A stretch of 64,000 nt of DNA, taken from NCBI RefSeq assembly GCF_004777465.1, contig NZ_CP038462.1, forward strand, positions 248,001-312,000. Reading direction: 5' to 3'. This document shows positions 49,146 to 58,451 of the stretch, piece by piece; position 1 is the first letter of the stretch, and the number at the start of each line of letters is the position of its first letter. Made by a program: the position numbers and the translations under genes. The notes beneath the pieces were generated by a model. It was not told where the DNA came from. It searched no databases and worked only from the letters and a program-made list of their open reading frames with translations. The stretch is from Nocardioides daphniae (lineage in GTDB: Bacteria; Actinomycetota; Actinomycetes; Propionibacteriales; Nocardioidaceae).

Positions 49146-51359
49146 TCAGCCCTCGACGACCGTCAGCAGCTGCGTGGCGCGGGTGAGCACGACGTACAGC
49201 GTCGCGCGGCCGGTGCTCGACTCGGACTCGATCTCCTCGGGTCGCACCACGACGATGCCGTCGAACTCGAGTCCCTTGGTGTCGACGCCGGTCAGCACGA
49301 CGACGCGGTCGTCGCCGGACGGCGCCACGGAGTCGTCGATCGCGGCGCGCGCGCCCTTGGCGTCGGCCGCGAACTCCTCCCACGAGGCGAGCCAGCCGTT
49401 GACCTCGGAGCGGCGCGCGACCGGCACGACGATGCCGACGGTGCCGGCGACCCGGCCCGCGATCTCGGTGACGGCCTTGCGGACCGTCGCCTGCAGGTCG
49501 TCGCCGGCCGGCACCACGACCGGGTGCTCACCGGTCGAGCGGACCGCCTCGGGCAGGTCGGCGTCGAGGCCGACGCGCTTCGCGTACGCCTCGGCGTGGG
49601 CGTAGATCTCCGACGAGTTGCGGTAGTTCTTCGACAGGTGGAAGGAGTGCACCTCCTTGCCCTGCAGCGCCTCCGCACGGGCCTGCTCGGCCTCGGCGCG
49701 CACCGGCCACGACGACTGGGCGGGGTCGCCCACGATCGTCCACGAGGCGGTGCGGCCCCGGCGTCCGACCATCCGCCACTGCATCGGCGTGAGGTCCTGC
49801 GCCTCGTCGATGAGCACGTGCGCGAACGGGTCGTCGTCGATCCGGTAGGTCGGCGGGCGCCACGAGCGGCCGCCGGCGAACTCGCGGTCGGAGACGGTGG
49901 TGAGCTCCTGCAGGTCGCCGCCGACGTGGTCGTCGAGGCTGTGGTCCTCGTCCGTACGCAGCGGGACGTCGCCGATCAGGTAGCGCAGCTCGTCGAGCAG
50001 CGGGACGTCCTCGACGCTCAGGCTCGGGTCGCCGGCCCACGAGTCGAGCAGCAGCTTCTGCTCCTCAGCACTCAGCACGCCGTCGCTCACCCGGGCCAGC
50101 AGCGCGGGGTCGCGCAGCCAGGTCAGCACGTCGGCGGCGTCGAGCGGCGGCCACCACTCGACCGCGAAGTCGAGGAAGCGGCGGTCGTCGAGCATGTCGG
50201 AGTTGAAGAGCTCGCGCCCGCGCTCGCGGCCACGGTCGCTGCGCACCTGGCGCCACATGGCGTCGAGGAGCGTCGAGGCGACGCGGGAGATCTGGCGGTT
50301 GCGCTCGCCGTTCGACATCAGCTGGCGGCGCAGCTTGCCGAGCAGGGAGGGGTCGAGGCGGATCTTGGTGTCGCGCCAGAAGATCTCGAACTCGCGCGGG
50401 CTGCCGGGCGCCTGCTGGCGCGCGGTGCGGCGCAGCAGCTCGGCCATCCGGGCGGCACCCTTGACGTCGGCGACGGCCGGCACGTCGTGGCGGGTCGCAC
50501 GGACCCCGTCGACGACCTCGCCGAGCGACCGCAGCGCGACCGCGGTCTCGCCGAGCGAGGGCAGCACGCGCTCGATGTAGCGCATGAAGACGCCCGAGGG
50601 GCCGACGACGAGCACGCCGCCGGACTCGTAGCGGCGGCGGTCGGAGTAGAGGAGGTACGCGGCGCGGTGCAGCGCCACGACCGTCTTGCCGGTGCCGGGG
50701 CCGCCGGAGATGGAGACGACGCCCTTGCCGGGCGCGCGGATCGCCTTGTCCTGCTCGGCCTGGATGGTGGCGACGATCGAGTGCATCGAGCGGTCGCGGG
50801 CCCGCGAGAGCTGCGCCATCAGGGCGCCCTCGCCGACGATCGGCAGGTCGGTCTCGACGGAGTCGTCGAGCAGCTCGTCCTCGACCCCGACGACGGTGCG
50901 GTGGTCGGCGCGCAGCACGCGACGGCGTACGACGCCCGACGGCTCGGCGGCCGTGGCCTGGTAGAAGACGGCGGCGGCGGGGGCACGCCAGTCGATCAGC
51001 AACGAGTCGCGGTCGTCGTCGCGCAGACCGATGCGGCCGATGTAGCGCGGCGCCGGGTCGAGCTCGGGGCGCAGGTCGAGGCGGCCGAAGACCAGACCCT
51101 CGTGGGCGGCGTCGAGCTGGGCGATCCGCTTGGCGGCCTGGAAGACCATGGCGTCGCGCTCGACGAGACCACCTTCGTGGCCGAGCGCGCCACGCCCGTG
51201 GCCCTCCTTGGCCAGCTGCTGCGCGGCGGTGGCGGACTTCTCCAGCTGGACGTACACCCGGTCGACGAAGGCCTGCTCAGCGGCGACCTCGCGCTCCACG
51301 ATTTCCTCGGGCAACTCTGCTCTCTCCACTTCCACGACGGCGGTCACCGGCTCAGACAA
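49146..51359 (-). CDS. helD: HelD-like RNA polymerase-recycling ATPase (UvrD/Rep fold)
   Basis: 737-residue superfamily-1 ATPase. N-terminal coiled-coil arm (EEIVEREVAAEQAFVDRVYVQLEKSA), Walker A ISGGPGTGKTVVALHRAAYLLY, motif II LIDEAQDLTPMQWRMVGRR, motif III TIVGDPAQSSWP, motif IV HLSKNYRNSSEIYAHAEAYA, motif V TGVDTKGLEFDGIVVV, motif VI YVVLTRATQLLTVV. In actinobacteria HelD/HelR binds RNA polymerase, rescues stalled complexes and can protect from rifampicin. Start uncertain: TTG 51359 is the longest, and in-frame GTG codons lie a few residues inside. Confidence 0.9.
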   Translation of the reverse strand: MSEPVTAVVEVERAELPEEIVEREVAAEQAFVDRVYVQLEKSATAAQQLAKEGHGRGALGHEGGLVERDAMVFQAAKRIAQLDAAHEGLVFGRLDLRPELDPAPRYIGRIGLRDDDRDSLLIDWRAPAAAVFYQATAAEPSGVVRRRVLRADHRTVVGVEDELLDDSVETDLPIVGEGALMAQLSRARDRSMHSIVATIQAEQDKAIRAPGKGVVSISGGPGTGKTVVALHRAAYLLYSDRRRYESGGVLVVGPSGVFMRYIERVLPSLGETAVALRSLGEVVDGVRATRHDVPAVADVKGAARMAELLRRTARQQAPGSPREFEIFWRDTKIRLDPSLLGKLRRQLMSNGERNRQISRVASTLLDAMWRQVRSDRGRERGRELFNSDMLDDRRFLDFAVEWWPPLDAADVLTWLRDPALLARVSDGVLSAEEQKLLLDSWAGDPSLSVEDVPLLDELRYLIGDVPLRTDEDHSLDDHVGGDLQELTTVSDREFAGGRSWRPPTYRIDDDPFAHVLIDEAQDLTPMQWRMVGRRGRTASWTIVGDPAQSSWPVRAEAEQARAEALQGKEVHSFHLSKNYRNSSEIYAHAEAYAKRVGLDADLPEAVRSTGEHPVVVPAGDDLQATVRKAVTEIAGRVAGTVGIVVPVARRSEVNGWLASWEEFAADAKGARAAIDDSVAPSGDDRVVVLTGVDTKGLEFDGIVVVRPEEIESESSTGRATLYVVLTRATQLLTVVEG

Positions 51360-51367
51360 GTGGACAA

Positions 51368-51410
51368 GACTACCCCCGCCCGCCCGGGGTCACGGGCGGG
51401 CGGGGGAGTC
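51368..51410 (-). terminator. Terminator downstream of the sigma-partner gene
   Basis: GACT plus CCCCCGCCCGCCCG pairs with CGGGCGGGCGGGGG plus AGTC (14 bp perfect, then a bulged A and four more pairs), loop GGGTCA, just past the minus-strand stop at 51424. Confidence 0.7.
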
Positions 51411-51423
51411 TGGGACGAGGCGG

Positions 51424-52770
51424 TCAGTCGAGGAGGCGATAGACGCCGACGTGCTGCGTCGGCGCCGGGCCCTTGCCCTCGACCTTCGCCTGCGTCTCGA
51501 GGCGTCCGGTGCCTCGCGGGAGCACGGCGTACTCGGTTCCCGTCCCCCCGTCCCAGAGGCCGAACTTGCTGCCGTCGCCGATCTGTCGGCCGTCGGCCAG
51601 CACGACGGTGGCGACGGTCTGCTTCTTGCCACGTGCCGTCGTCGAGACGACAGCCAGGGCGGGGCCGTCCTGCGCGATGCTGCTGATCACGCGGCCGTCG
51701 GCGGTGCTCGGGTACACCTCCTTGAGCTGCCAGAGGTGACTGTCGTGCAGGTAGGTCCGGTCCAGCGTGATGTCGGCGCCGGGCACCGGCACCACGTCGA
51801 CGGTCGGGGTGTAGACGGCGCCCGCCAGCCGGGCATCGGGGTGGTCGGCGGGGTCGAGCGGGGTCTCGTCGTCCTCCGAGCGGGCCACCCAGACCCGTGC
51901 CTCACCCTTGAACGTGGCCGTGTCGTGGCTCATCCAGTTCAACGTCAGGCCGAGGTCGTCCTGCCCGCGGCCCTCGCCGTCCTGGCAGGCGTCGCCCGCG
52001 TCAGCCATGGAGCCGCTGCCGTCCCAGCCGGCGTGGATGACGGCGCCGGCCGGAAGGCCCTTGCAGGAGAACTCCACCGAGATCCGCCTGTGCGAGCCGT
52101 CGAAGGGAATGCGCAGGTCGAGCTGTCCGGGGTCGCCGACGGCGGCACCGATCCGCTCGGCGGTGGGAGTTCCGGCGCGGAAGTACTCACCGTGAAAGCC
52201 CGTCACCACGTCCTCCAGTGCGCTCGGGTCGGCCTCGTAGAGCGCCGCGCCGAGCCCCACGGCGCCGGTGTTGCTGGCGATCTCGACGGTGCCCTCCGTG
52301 CCGGGGGCGATCTCGACCCAGTCGGCGAAGTCGTCGCGGCTGGAGTCCCAGGCGGTGCTCTCCGGCACGCGCACCTGGACGTCCTGGTCGTCGGTCGCGG
52401 TGGCCCAGGTGAGGATGCGAGGGGTGTCGCTGGCCTCGATCTCCACCCTGAGCAGCCGCTTCGTGTTGCCCTCGAAGCCCTCCGCGAAGCGGTAGCTGTA
52501 GGCGGGGGTCTCCACCGTCGACGGCGCCTGCATCCCGAGGACCGTGCGGTCGGCCGCGTCCGGTCCGTCGCCGCCGAGCTGCGGCACGACCACCGCGGCG
52601 ACCGCAGCGACGGCAGCGAGCGCCAGGCCACTGCGTACGCGGTTGCGGCGACGCCTCGACGAGTCGATGCGGTCGTGGACCTGCCGGGAGCGGGTGACGC
52701 CGTCGATGGTGCTGCCGAGGGCGTGGCTGTGGGTGTCGAGTGCGCGGCGGATGGCGTTGAGGTCGTTCAT
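51424..52770 (-). CDS. Single-pass membrane protein partner of SigE-type sigma factor
   Basis: 448 residues. N-terminal cytoplasmic segment (MNDLNAIRRALDTHSHALGS; SRRRRNRVRS), one transmembrane helix (GLALAAVAAVAAVVVPQL, about residues 48-65), and a large extracytoplasmic beta-rich region with no recognised family. Its ATG overlaps the sigma factor stop (ATGA), the arrangement of anti-sigma or sigma-associated proteins of SigE-family pairs. There is no zinc motif, so an anti-sigma role is inference from context. Confidence 0.75.
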   Translation of the reverse strand: MNDLNAIRRALDTHSHALGSTIDGVTRSRQVHDRIDSSRRRRNRVRSGLALAAVAAVAAVVVPQLGGDGPDAADRTVLGMQAPSTVETPAYSYRFAEGFEGNTKRLLRVEIEASDTPRILTWATATDDQDVQVRVPESTAWDSSRDDFADWVEIAPGTEGTVEIASNTGAVGLGAALYEADPSALEDVVTGFHGEYFRAGTPTAERIGAAVGDPGQLDLRIPFDGSHRRISVEFSCKGLPAGAVIHAGWDGSGSMADAGDACQDGEGRGQDDLGLTLNWMSHDTATFKGEARVWVARSEDDETPLDPADHPDARLAGAVYTPTVDVVPVPGADITLDRTYLHDSHLWQLKEVYPSTADGRVISSIAQDGPALAVVSTTARGKKQTVATVVLADGRQIGDGSKFGLWDGGTGTEYAVLPRGTGRLETQAKVEGKGPAPTQHVGVYRLLD

Positions 52771-53336
52771 CGCTGCTCTCCTTCTCCGGAGGCGGTCGGG
52801 GTGGCGAACGCGTCGTCGGCCAGGGCCGGGTCGATGCGGAGGTGGGCGAGGGCCTTGCTGAGCTGGCTCTTCACCGTGCCCGGGGTGACGTGGAGGGCGT
52901 CGGCGGTCTCCTGGACCGACAGGTCCTCGTAGAAGCGGAGCACCACGACCGCCTGCTGTCGGCGTGGGAGCCGTCCGAGCGCCACCCACAGGTCGTGGGC
53001 CGAGTCGGAGTCGCCGTCGCGGTGCGGCGCGGGTTCGGGCATCTCCTCGCTGGGCCGCTCGCCGTTCCACTTGCGGCGCCACCACGACGCGTAGCTGGTG
53101 GCGAGGATCCGGCGGACGTAGGCCTCGTGGTGGCCGTCGATCTTCGACCAGGCGAACCACGCCTTGGTCAACGCTGTCTGGAGGAGGTCCTCGGCGAGCG
53201 CGTGGTCGTGGGTGAGCAGGTAGGCCGTGCGCAGCAGCGCCACCGAGCGGGTGGCCACGAAGTCGTCGAAGTCGACCTCGTGGTCCCGGGCGGCGCTTCC
53301 CGAGCGGGCCGACTTGGCGGCGAGTGTGGCTGTCAT
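52767..53336 (-). CDS. SigE-family ECF RNA polymerase sigma factor
   Basis: 189-residue sigma factor. Region 2: DFDDFVATRSVALLRTAYLLTHDHALAEDLLQTALTKAWFAW; region 4: LGRLPRRQQAVVVLRFYEDLSVQETADALHVTPGTVKSQLSKALAHLR. The D-LLQTALxKxW and RFYEDLSVxETA patterns are those of the actinobacterial SigE-like ECF group. ATG 53336. Cotranscribed with the membrane protein at 51424. The divergent stretch toward 53853 holds a broken reading frame. Confidence 0.88.
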   Translation of the reverse strand: MTATLAAKSARSGSAARDHEVDFDDFVATRSVALLRTAYLLTHDHALAEDLLQTALTKAWFAWSKIDGHHEAYVRRILATSYASWWRRKWNGERPSEEMPEPAPHRDGDSDSAHDLWVALGRLPRRQQAVVVLRFYEDLSVQETADALHVTPGTVKSQLSKALAHLRIDPALADDAFATPTASGEGEQR

Positions 53337-53500
53337 GTCTGTCGAGACCGTCTGGCCCCGCGGATCGGTTGCCCCTGCGTCGGAACTATTTCTGCGGTGC
53401 ACGTCGGCCTCCCCCTGTGCGGCGCAATGTACGCGGTCGTGCGGGCGTCGCCTCGTGCTCGGGAACCGGGCGAGACAGGTGGGCGTCACACCCGGGAGGG

Positions 53501-53871
53501 ATGCCCGTGAAGATGGTGGCGGTCCAGGACGAACCCGCCCGCTTGGAGGACGCGCTTCCGAAGGACAGGCTGGTCGGTCGTGGTCAGCGCTCGCGCTCGA
53601 GGGCACCGTGGTCAGGGTCGAGCCGCAGCACGGTGTGCGTCATGCGAGTGCGGACCCTGGTCACCGTGGAGACGAAGAGGCTGGCGCGCAGGTCGTCTCC
53701 TTTGACGACCCCCGGGCGCACGAGCGGGTCCTCGAGGTCGTCGTGGAGCCGACCTGGACCACGGACGCCGACGAGGAGGTCGTCATCACCCTCGGGGCCA
53801 GCGGCGACATCGACCCGGAGGAGTTCGTGGCGAGCCTTCGAGAGCGGGCGGGTCAGCCCTTCGGGCGGGAC
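53501..53871 (+). pseudogene. Frame-disrupted coding remnant
   Basis: The stretch 53337-53852 contains no intact gene. ATG 53501 has a good GGGAGGG ribosome site and opens MPVKMVAVQDEPARLEDALPKD. Coding-like composition then switches frame: in another frame from about 53700, HERVLEVVVEPTWTTDADEEVVITLGASGDIDPEEFVASL reads well. No stop separates this from the convergent crotonase gene in that frame. It could be a small gene with sequencing indels or a decaying pseudogene. The product is not recognised. Confidence 0.35.
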
Positions 53872-54614
53872 AGGAACGCCATCATCGCCTCGCGCGCCTC
53901 GTCGGAGGCGAAGAGGCGGGCGCTCAGCTCGGCCATGTCGTCGCCGTCGGCGTCGATGCGGGCCACGAGCTCACGGTTGAGCACCTTCTTGGTCTCGCGG
54001 ATGCCCTGCGCGGCGCCGGTCGCGACCTTGGCGACCAGGCCGTCGACGTACGCGTCGAGCTCCTCGGCGGGCACGGCCTTGGTGACCAGGCCGTACGCCG
54101 CCGCGTCCGCCCCGCTGAACGTCTCGCCGCCGAGCGCGGCCAGGGAGGCCGAGCGGGGGTCCATGCGGTGGAAGACCGAGAGGCTGATGATGGCCGGCGC
54201 CAGGCCGAGCTTGACCTCGGTCAGGGCGAAGGTGGCCTCCGTGGCGCTGATCGAGATGTCGGCGGAGGCGACGATGCCGATGCCGCCGGCGCGCACGGCA
54301 CCGAGGTTCTTGGTGATGACGACCTTGTCCATGGTCGCCACCAGGCGCTGGAGGGCGATGATCTTGCGGGTGCCCTCCTCCATGCCTTCGGTGCTCGCCT
54401 CCGACAGGTCGGCGCCGGAGCAGAAGACCTTGCCGCTGCTCTGGATGAGCACGACGCGCACGGCCGGGTCGGCCTGGGCGGCCTCCAGGTGGCCGAAGAG
54501 CTCGGTGACCAGCTGGCGCGACAACGCGTTGCGGTTGTGCGGCGAGTCGAGGGTGATGGTCGCGACCGCGTCGTCGACCGCGTACTGCACGAGGGTGGTG
54601 GGCGTCTCAGACAT
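53853..54614 (-). CDS. Enoyl-CoA hydratase/isomerase family protein
   Basis: Crotonase-fold protein of 253 residues. TITLDSPHNRNALS, SGKVFCSGADLSEA (oxyanion loop), GAVRAGGIGIVASADISIS, ALTEVKLGLAPAIISL. The second catalytic Glu (in ALTEVKLGL) is present, but the first, normally in GGxxE, is replaced by Ile (GGIGIV), a pattern seen in several crotonases with non-hydratase or methylglutaconyl-type activity. It is separate from the fadAB and carboxylase operons, although it could serve the latter. Substrate unknown. Confidence 0.87.
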   Translation of the reverse strand: MSETPTTLVQYAVDDAVATITLDSPHNRNALSRQLVTELFGHLEAAQADPAVRVVLIQSSGKVFCSGADLSEASTEGMEEGTRKIIALQRLVATMDKVVITKNLGAVRAGGIGIVASADISISATEATFALTEVKLGLAPAIISLSVFHRMDPRSASLAALGGETFSGADAAAYGLVTKAVPAEELDAYVDGLVAKVATGAAQGIRETKKVLNRELVARIDADGDDMAELSARLFASDEAREAMMAFLSRPKG

Positions 54615-54757
54615 GGCGACGAGTCTGCCTTCTCCGACGCCGAAAGTGGTGAATGATCGTTAACTGATTCTGTGGCGTGGCTCACACAGCGTCCGACCAG
54701 GGACGCCCAGCGTTGCCTTGGTGCTGGACCGCGCCACTCGCGCCCGCGCGCCCGAAC

Positions 54758-54763
54758 TAGCCT
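54758..54763 (+). promoter_or_regulatory. Leaderless -10 box (TAGCCT) for the PhzE-like operon
   Basis: TAGCCT lies exactly 6 nt before ATG 54770, supporting that ATG as the true start although the frame breaks soon after. Confidence 0.5.
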
Positions 54764-54769
54764 TGCGCC

Positions 54770-56706
54770 ATGACTACCACCACGCAGACGACGCCCCTCA
54801 GGAAGCAGGTGAGGTGCGAGCAGCCCTCGCCGAGCTCCAGGGGCACGAGGCGTGGGCCGTGGTCAGACTGGCACGCAAGGAGCCCGGTGACCCCGACGTC
54901 GTCACCTTCATCGGCGGCCCGCGCAGCACCGTCACCTCGCTCACCGACGTCCCGCTCGAGGAGGGCCTCCCCGAGGAGGGCCGCCGCTTCGACCGCCTGG
55001 TCGCGGTTCCCTTCCACCAGGTCACCGAGCGCGGGTTCGCCGCCCACGACGACGGCACCCCGCTGGTCGTGGTCGACATCGAGACCGAGCAGCGCTTCTC
55101 CGTCGAGTCGGTCCTCGAGGCGATCACCGACGACGGCATCGAGTTCACCGACCGCGGCGGCTTCCAGACCTCCGACGACGACTACGCGAAGGTCGTCGAG
55201 TCGATCATCCGCGACGAGATCGGGCAGGGCGAGGGCGCCAACCTGGTCGTCGGCCGCCAGTACACCGCCGTCGTCGCCGACTGGAGCGCCGCCAAGGCGC
55301 TCACCGTCTTCCGTCGCCTCCTCGAGCGCGAGCGCGGCGCCTACTGGACCTACTGCTTCTTCACCGGCGACCGCTTCCTGGTCGGCGCCTCGCCCGAGCG
55401 CCACGTCTCCGTGCACGGCGGCGACGTGCGGATGAACCCGATCTCCGGCACCTTCCGCGTCGGCGGCCGCTCGGTGGCCGAGCTGAAGCCGGCCCTGCTC
55501 GACTTCCTCGCCGACGAGAAGGAGATCTACGAGCTCTTCATGGTCGTCGACGAAGAGCTCAAGATGATGTGCGACATCTGCGACCAGGGCGGCATGGTGC
55601 TCGGCCCGTTCCTCAAGCCGATGACCCACCTCATCCACACCGAGTACCTCCTCGCCGGCCGCTCCAGCCGCGACGTCCGCGAGATCCTGCGCGACACGAT
55701 GTACGCCGCCACGGTCACCGGCAGCCCCGTCGAGAACGCGTGCAAGCTGATCAAGAAGTACGAGGACGGCGGCCGCGGCTACTACGCCGCCGCGCTCGCG
55801 CTGCTCGGCCGTGACTCCTCCGGCCAGCCCACGGCCGACAGCCCGATCGTGATCCGCACCGCCGACGTACGCCCGGACGGCGCGCTGACCGTGACCGCGG
55901 GCGCGACGCTGGTGCGCGACTCCGACCCGCACTACGAGGTGGCCGAGACCCACGCCAAGGCGGGCGGCATCCTGTCGGCCTTCGGCCTGGTGCCCGCAGC
56001 CGGATCCCCTTCCGCCGGCCTGGCCGAGCTGGCCCGCGACGAGGACGTGCTGATCGCGCTGCAGTCGCGCAACCGTCGGCTGTCGACCTTCTGGCTGACC
56101 GACCAGGCGGGCGCGACGCCCGACCCGACGCTGGCCGGCAAGCGGGTCGGGATCCTCGACGGCGAGGACGACTTCGTCAACATGATCCGCCACGTCCTGC
56201 GGGTGCTGGGCATGAGCAGCGAGGTCGTGCGTCACGAGGCCTGGACCGAGACGGCGCTCGACGACTACGACCTGGTCATCGTCGGCCCCGGCCCCGGCGA
56301 CCCCCGCGACGGTGACGACCCGAAGATCGCGACCTTCCGCGCCGCCACCGAGCGCCTCCTGGCGCGCGGGCAGAAGTTCCTCTCGGTCTGCCTCGGTCAC
56401 CAGACCCTCTGCCACGCGCTGGGCCTGGACCTCGGCTTCAAGGACATCGTCTTCCAGGGCACCCAGGCAACCGTCGAGATCAACGACCGGGTCGAGCGGG
56501 TCGGCTTCTACAACACCTTCGTGGGCCGCGTCGGCGACGCCGGCCTCCCCGAGGGCGTCACCGTGGAGGCCGACGCCGAGACCGGCGACGTCCACCTGGT
56601 GTCGGGCCCGCACTTCCGAGGCATCCAGTTCCACGCCGAGTCGATCCTCACCGAGCGCGGCTTCGACCTCATCAACGAGCTCGTCACCGACCTGCTCGTC
56701 GACTGA
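54770..56706 (+). CDS. PhzE-like fused anthranilate/ADIC synthase (frame break near the start)
   Basis: About 645 residues with a chorismate-using TrpE-like domain fused to a glutamine amidotransferase. RFLVGASPERHVSV, MNPISGTFRVGG, KEIYELFMVVDEELKMMCDICDQGG, HTEYLLAGRSSRDVREILRDTMYAATVTGSPVENACKLI, GRGYYAAALALLGRD and VGATLV-like AGATLVRDSDPHYEVAETHAKAGG follow PhzE closely. The amidotransferase has SVCLGHQTLCHAL (Cys) and GIQFHAESI (His, Glu). PhzE makes 2-amino-2-deoxyisochorismate; anthranilate synthesis is the alternative. ATG 54770 opens MTTTTQTTPLRKQV; one missing base near 54808 joins it to VRAALAELQGHEAW. Otherwise GTG 54811 would start. Confidence 0.82.
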
Positions 56707-58451
56707 TGGCCGCCGGACGCCGCCGCCTCGCCACCCTCGTGGCGGCGCTCTGCGTCTCGGTGGCCGCGCTCGCCGGCTGCAGCGACGGGGAGCCGCAGGC
56801 GGAGCGGACCGTCGGCCCCGCGCCCACCCCCACCGGCACGATCACCCCCGAGCCGCCTGCCCGGGGCGGGGGCGCCCGGCCGGTGCTCAAGGGCACCCGC
56901 CCCAACGTGGTGATGGTCCTGATGGACGACTTCTCGATGGACCTGCTGCCGACCATGGCCACCGCCGCCGAGCTGGCCGAGCGCGGCGCCACCCTCGACC
57001 ACTTCGTGGTCGACTCGCTCTGCTGCGTCTCCCGGGCGAGCCTGATGACTGGCCAGCTGCCGCACCAGACCGGCGTACTCACCAACAGCTCCAAGTCGGC
57101 CGCCGGCGAGGGCCCCGCAGGCGGCTGGGCGGCCTACCGCGACTACGGCAACGACGCGCGCACCGTCAGCCTGCGGCTGCAGAAGTCGGGCTACACCACC
57201 GGCTTCGTCGGCAAGTACCTCAACGAGTACGAGTACGACCCGGGTGACGAGCTGCCGACGGTGCCCCCGGGCTGGGACCAGTTCAACGTGCTCTTCGGCT
57301 CGGCCTACGACGGCTGGGGCTTCGACAGCGTCGACATCGTCGACGGCCAGGTGGTCGTCCGTCACCACCCGACGCCGGCCGCCAGCGCCAGCGCGGAGGA
57401 GAAGGACGCGGTCTACGCCGGCCAGGTCATCGAGGACTACGCGATCGACTTCATCGAGGCGCACGCCGACTCCGACGACCCCTGGTTCCTCCAGGTCAAC
57501 CCCTACGCCCCGCACAACCGCACCAACCCGCAGGGCGCATGGCCCGACGAGCCGGTCTTCCCGGCGGCCTTCCGCGACCGCCCCGGCGTGCGTACGCCGC
57601 GTGGCAACTGCGGTGCCGTGCCGTGCGGGCAGCTGCGGGCCCACGACGACCTGCCCGGCATCGACGACGACACCAGCGACAACGTGCCGCTCAAGGCCGA
57701 CGGCACCCCCGCGCGCGCCTGGAACGACCGGTCGCCGCTGCGCCGCAAGGTCGCCACCCAGTACCTGCGCGAGCGCGCTCGGATGGTCCAGTCGGTCGAC
57801 CGCACGCTCGCCCGGATCTTGGAGACGGTCGACGACGACACCGTCGTCATCCTGACCTCCGACAACGGCTTCCATCTCAGCCAGAACGGGCTGCGGATGG
57901 GCAAGGGCACCGCCTATGACACCGACGTGCGGGTGCCGCTCATCGTCGCCGGCCCCGGCATCGCGCCCGGCGAGCGCGCCGAGATCACCTCCAACATCGA
58001 CCTCGCGCCGACGCTCGAGGAGTGGGCCGGCCTGCGCCCCGCGCCCTACCGCGCCGGCACCTCGCTGCTGCCTCCCCTGGCCGACCCGGCCCGGGCCGAC
58101 CGCGACCTGGTCTTCCACGAGCACACCACCGACACCGTCGGCGACGACCCCGACCTGGCGTTCACCGGCGGCGAGCTGCAGCGGATCCCGAGCTACACGG
58201 CCGTGCGCAGCCGCACCGGCCTGCTGATCCGCAACGACCTCGACCCGCGGCGTCCCGGCCGCCAGACCGGCTGGGAGTTCTACTCCTACGCCGACGTCGG
58301 CTGGGAGCAGCGCAACGCGTACGCCGACCCCGAGCACGCCGACGAGGTCGCCGCCCTGACCGCGGCGCTGGAGGGCTTGGACGCCTGCCGGCGGGTGACC
58401 CGTGGGGCGCGGTGGCCGCGCGAGTGCCGCGACCTCGCCGCTGCTCCATGA
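56706..58451 (+). CDS. Sulfatase-family lipoprotein
   Basis: 581-residue exported sulfatase-fold hydrolase. Signal peptide LATLVAALCVSVAALAGC with lipobox Cys about 25, a Pro/Gly linker, then NVVMVLMDDFSMDLLP (metal Asp pair), SLCCVSRASLMTGQLPHQTGV (formylglycine region), GFVGKYLNEYEY, NPYAPHN, and DDTVVILTSDNGFHLSQNGLRMGKGTAYDTDVRVPLIV. The activation motif reads CCVSR rather than the usual C-x-P-S-R. The ATG shares a base with the PhzE-like stop (TGATG) and the stop overlaps pabA (ATGA), so an extracellular hydrolase is locked into a chorismate operon. Confidence 0.88.
   Translation: MAAGRRRLATLVAALCVSVAALAGCSDGEPQAERTVGPAPTPTGTITPEPPARGGGARPVLKGTRPNVVMVLMDDFSMDLLPTMATAAELAERGATLDHFVVDSLCCVSRASLMTGQLPHQTGVLTNSSKSAAGEGPAGGWAAYRDYGNDARTVSLRLQKSGYTTGFVGKYLNEYEYDPGDELPTVPPGWDQFNVLFGSAYDGWGFDSVDIVDGQVVVRHHPTPAASASAEEKDAVYAGQVIEDYAIDFIEAHADSDDPWFLQVNPYAPHNRTNPQGAWPDEPVFPAAFRDRPGVRTPRGNCGAVPCGQLRAHDDLPGIDDDTSDNVPLKADGTPARAWNDRSPLRRKVATQYLRERARMVQSVDRTLARILETVDDDTVVILTSDNGFHLSQNGLRMGKGTAYDTDVRVPLIVAGPGIAPGERAEITSNIDLAPTLEEWAGLRPAPYRAGTSLLPPLADPARADRDLVFHEHTTDTVGDDPDLAFTGGELQRIPSYTAVRSRTGLLIRNDLDPRRPGRQTGWEFYSYADVGWEQRNAYADPEHADEVAALTAALEGLDACRRVTRGARWPRECRDLAAAP

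Noticed and set aside
51360..51423. Rifampicin-associated element upstream of the HelD gene
   Set aside because: The inverted repeat here is a GC-rich terminator-like stem positioned after the upstream gene's stop, and it lacks the sequence I associate with that element.
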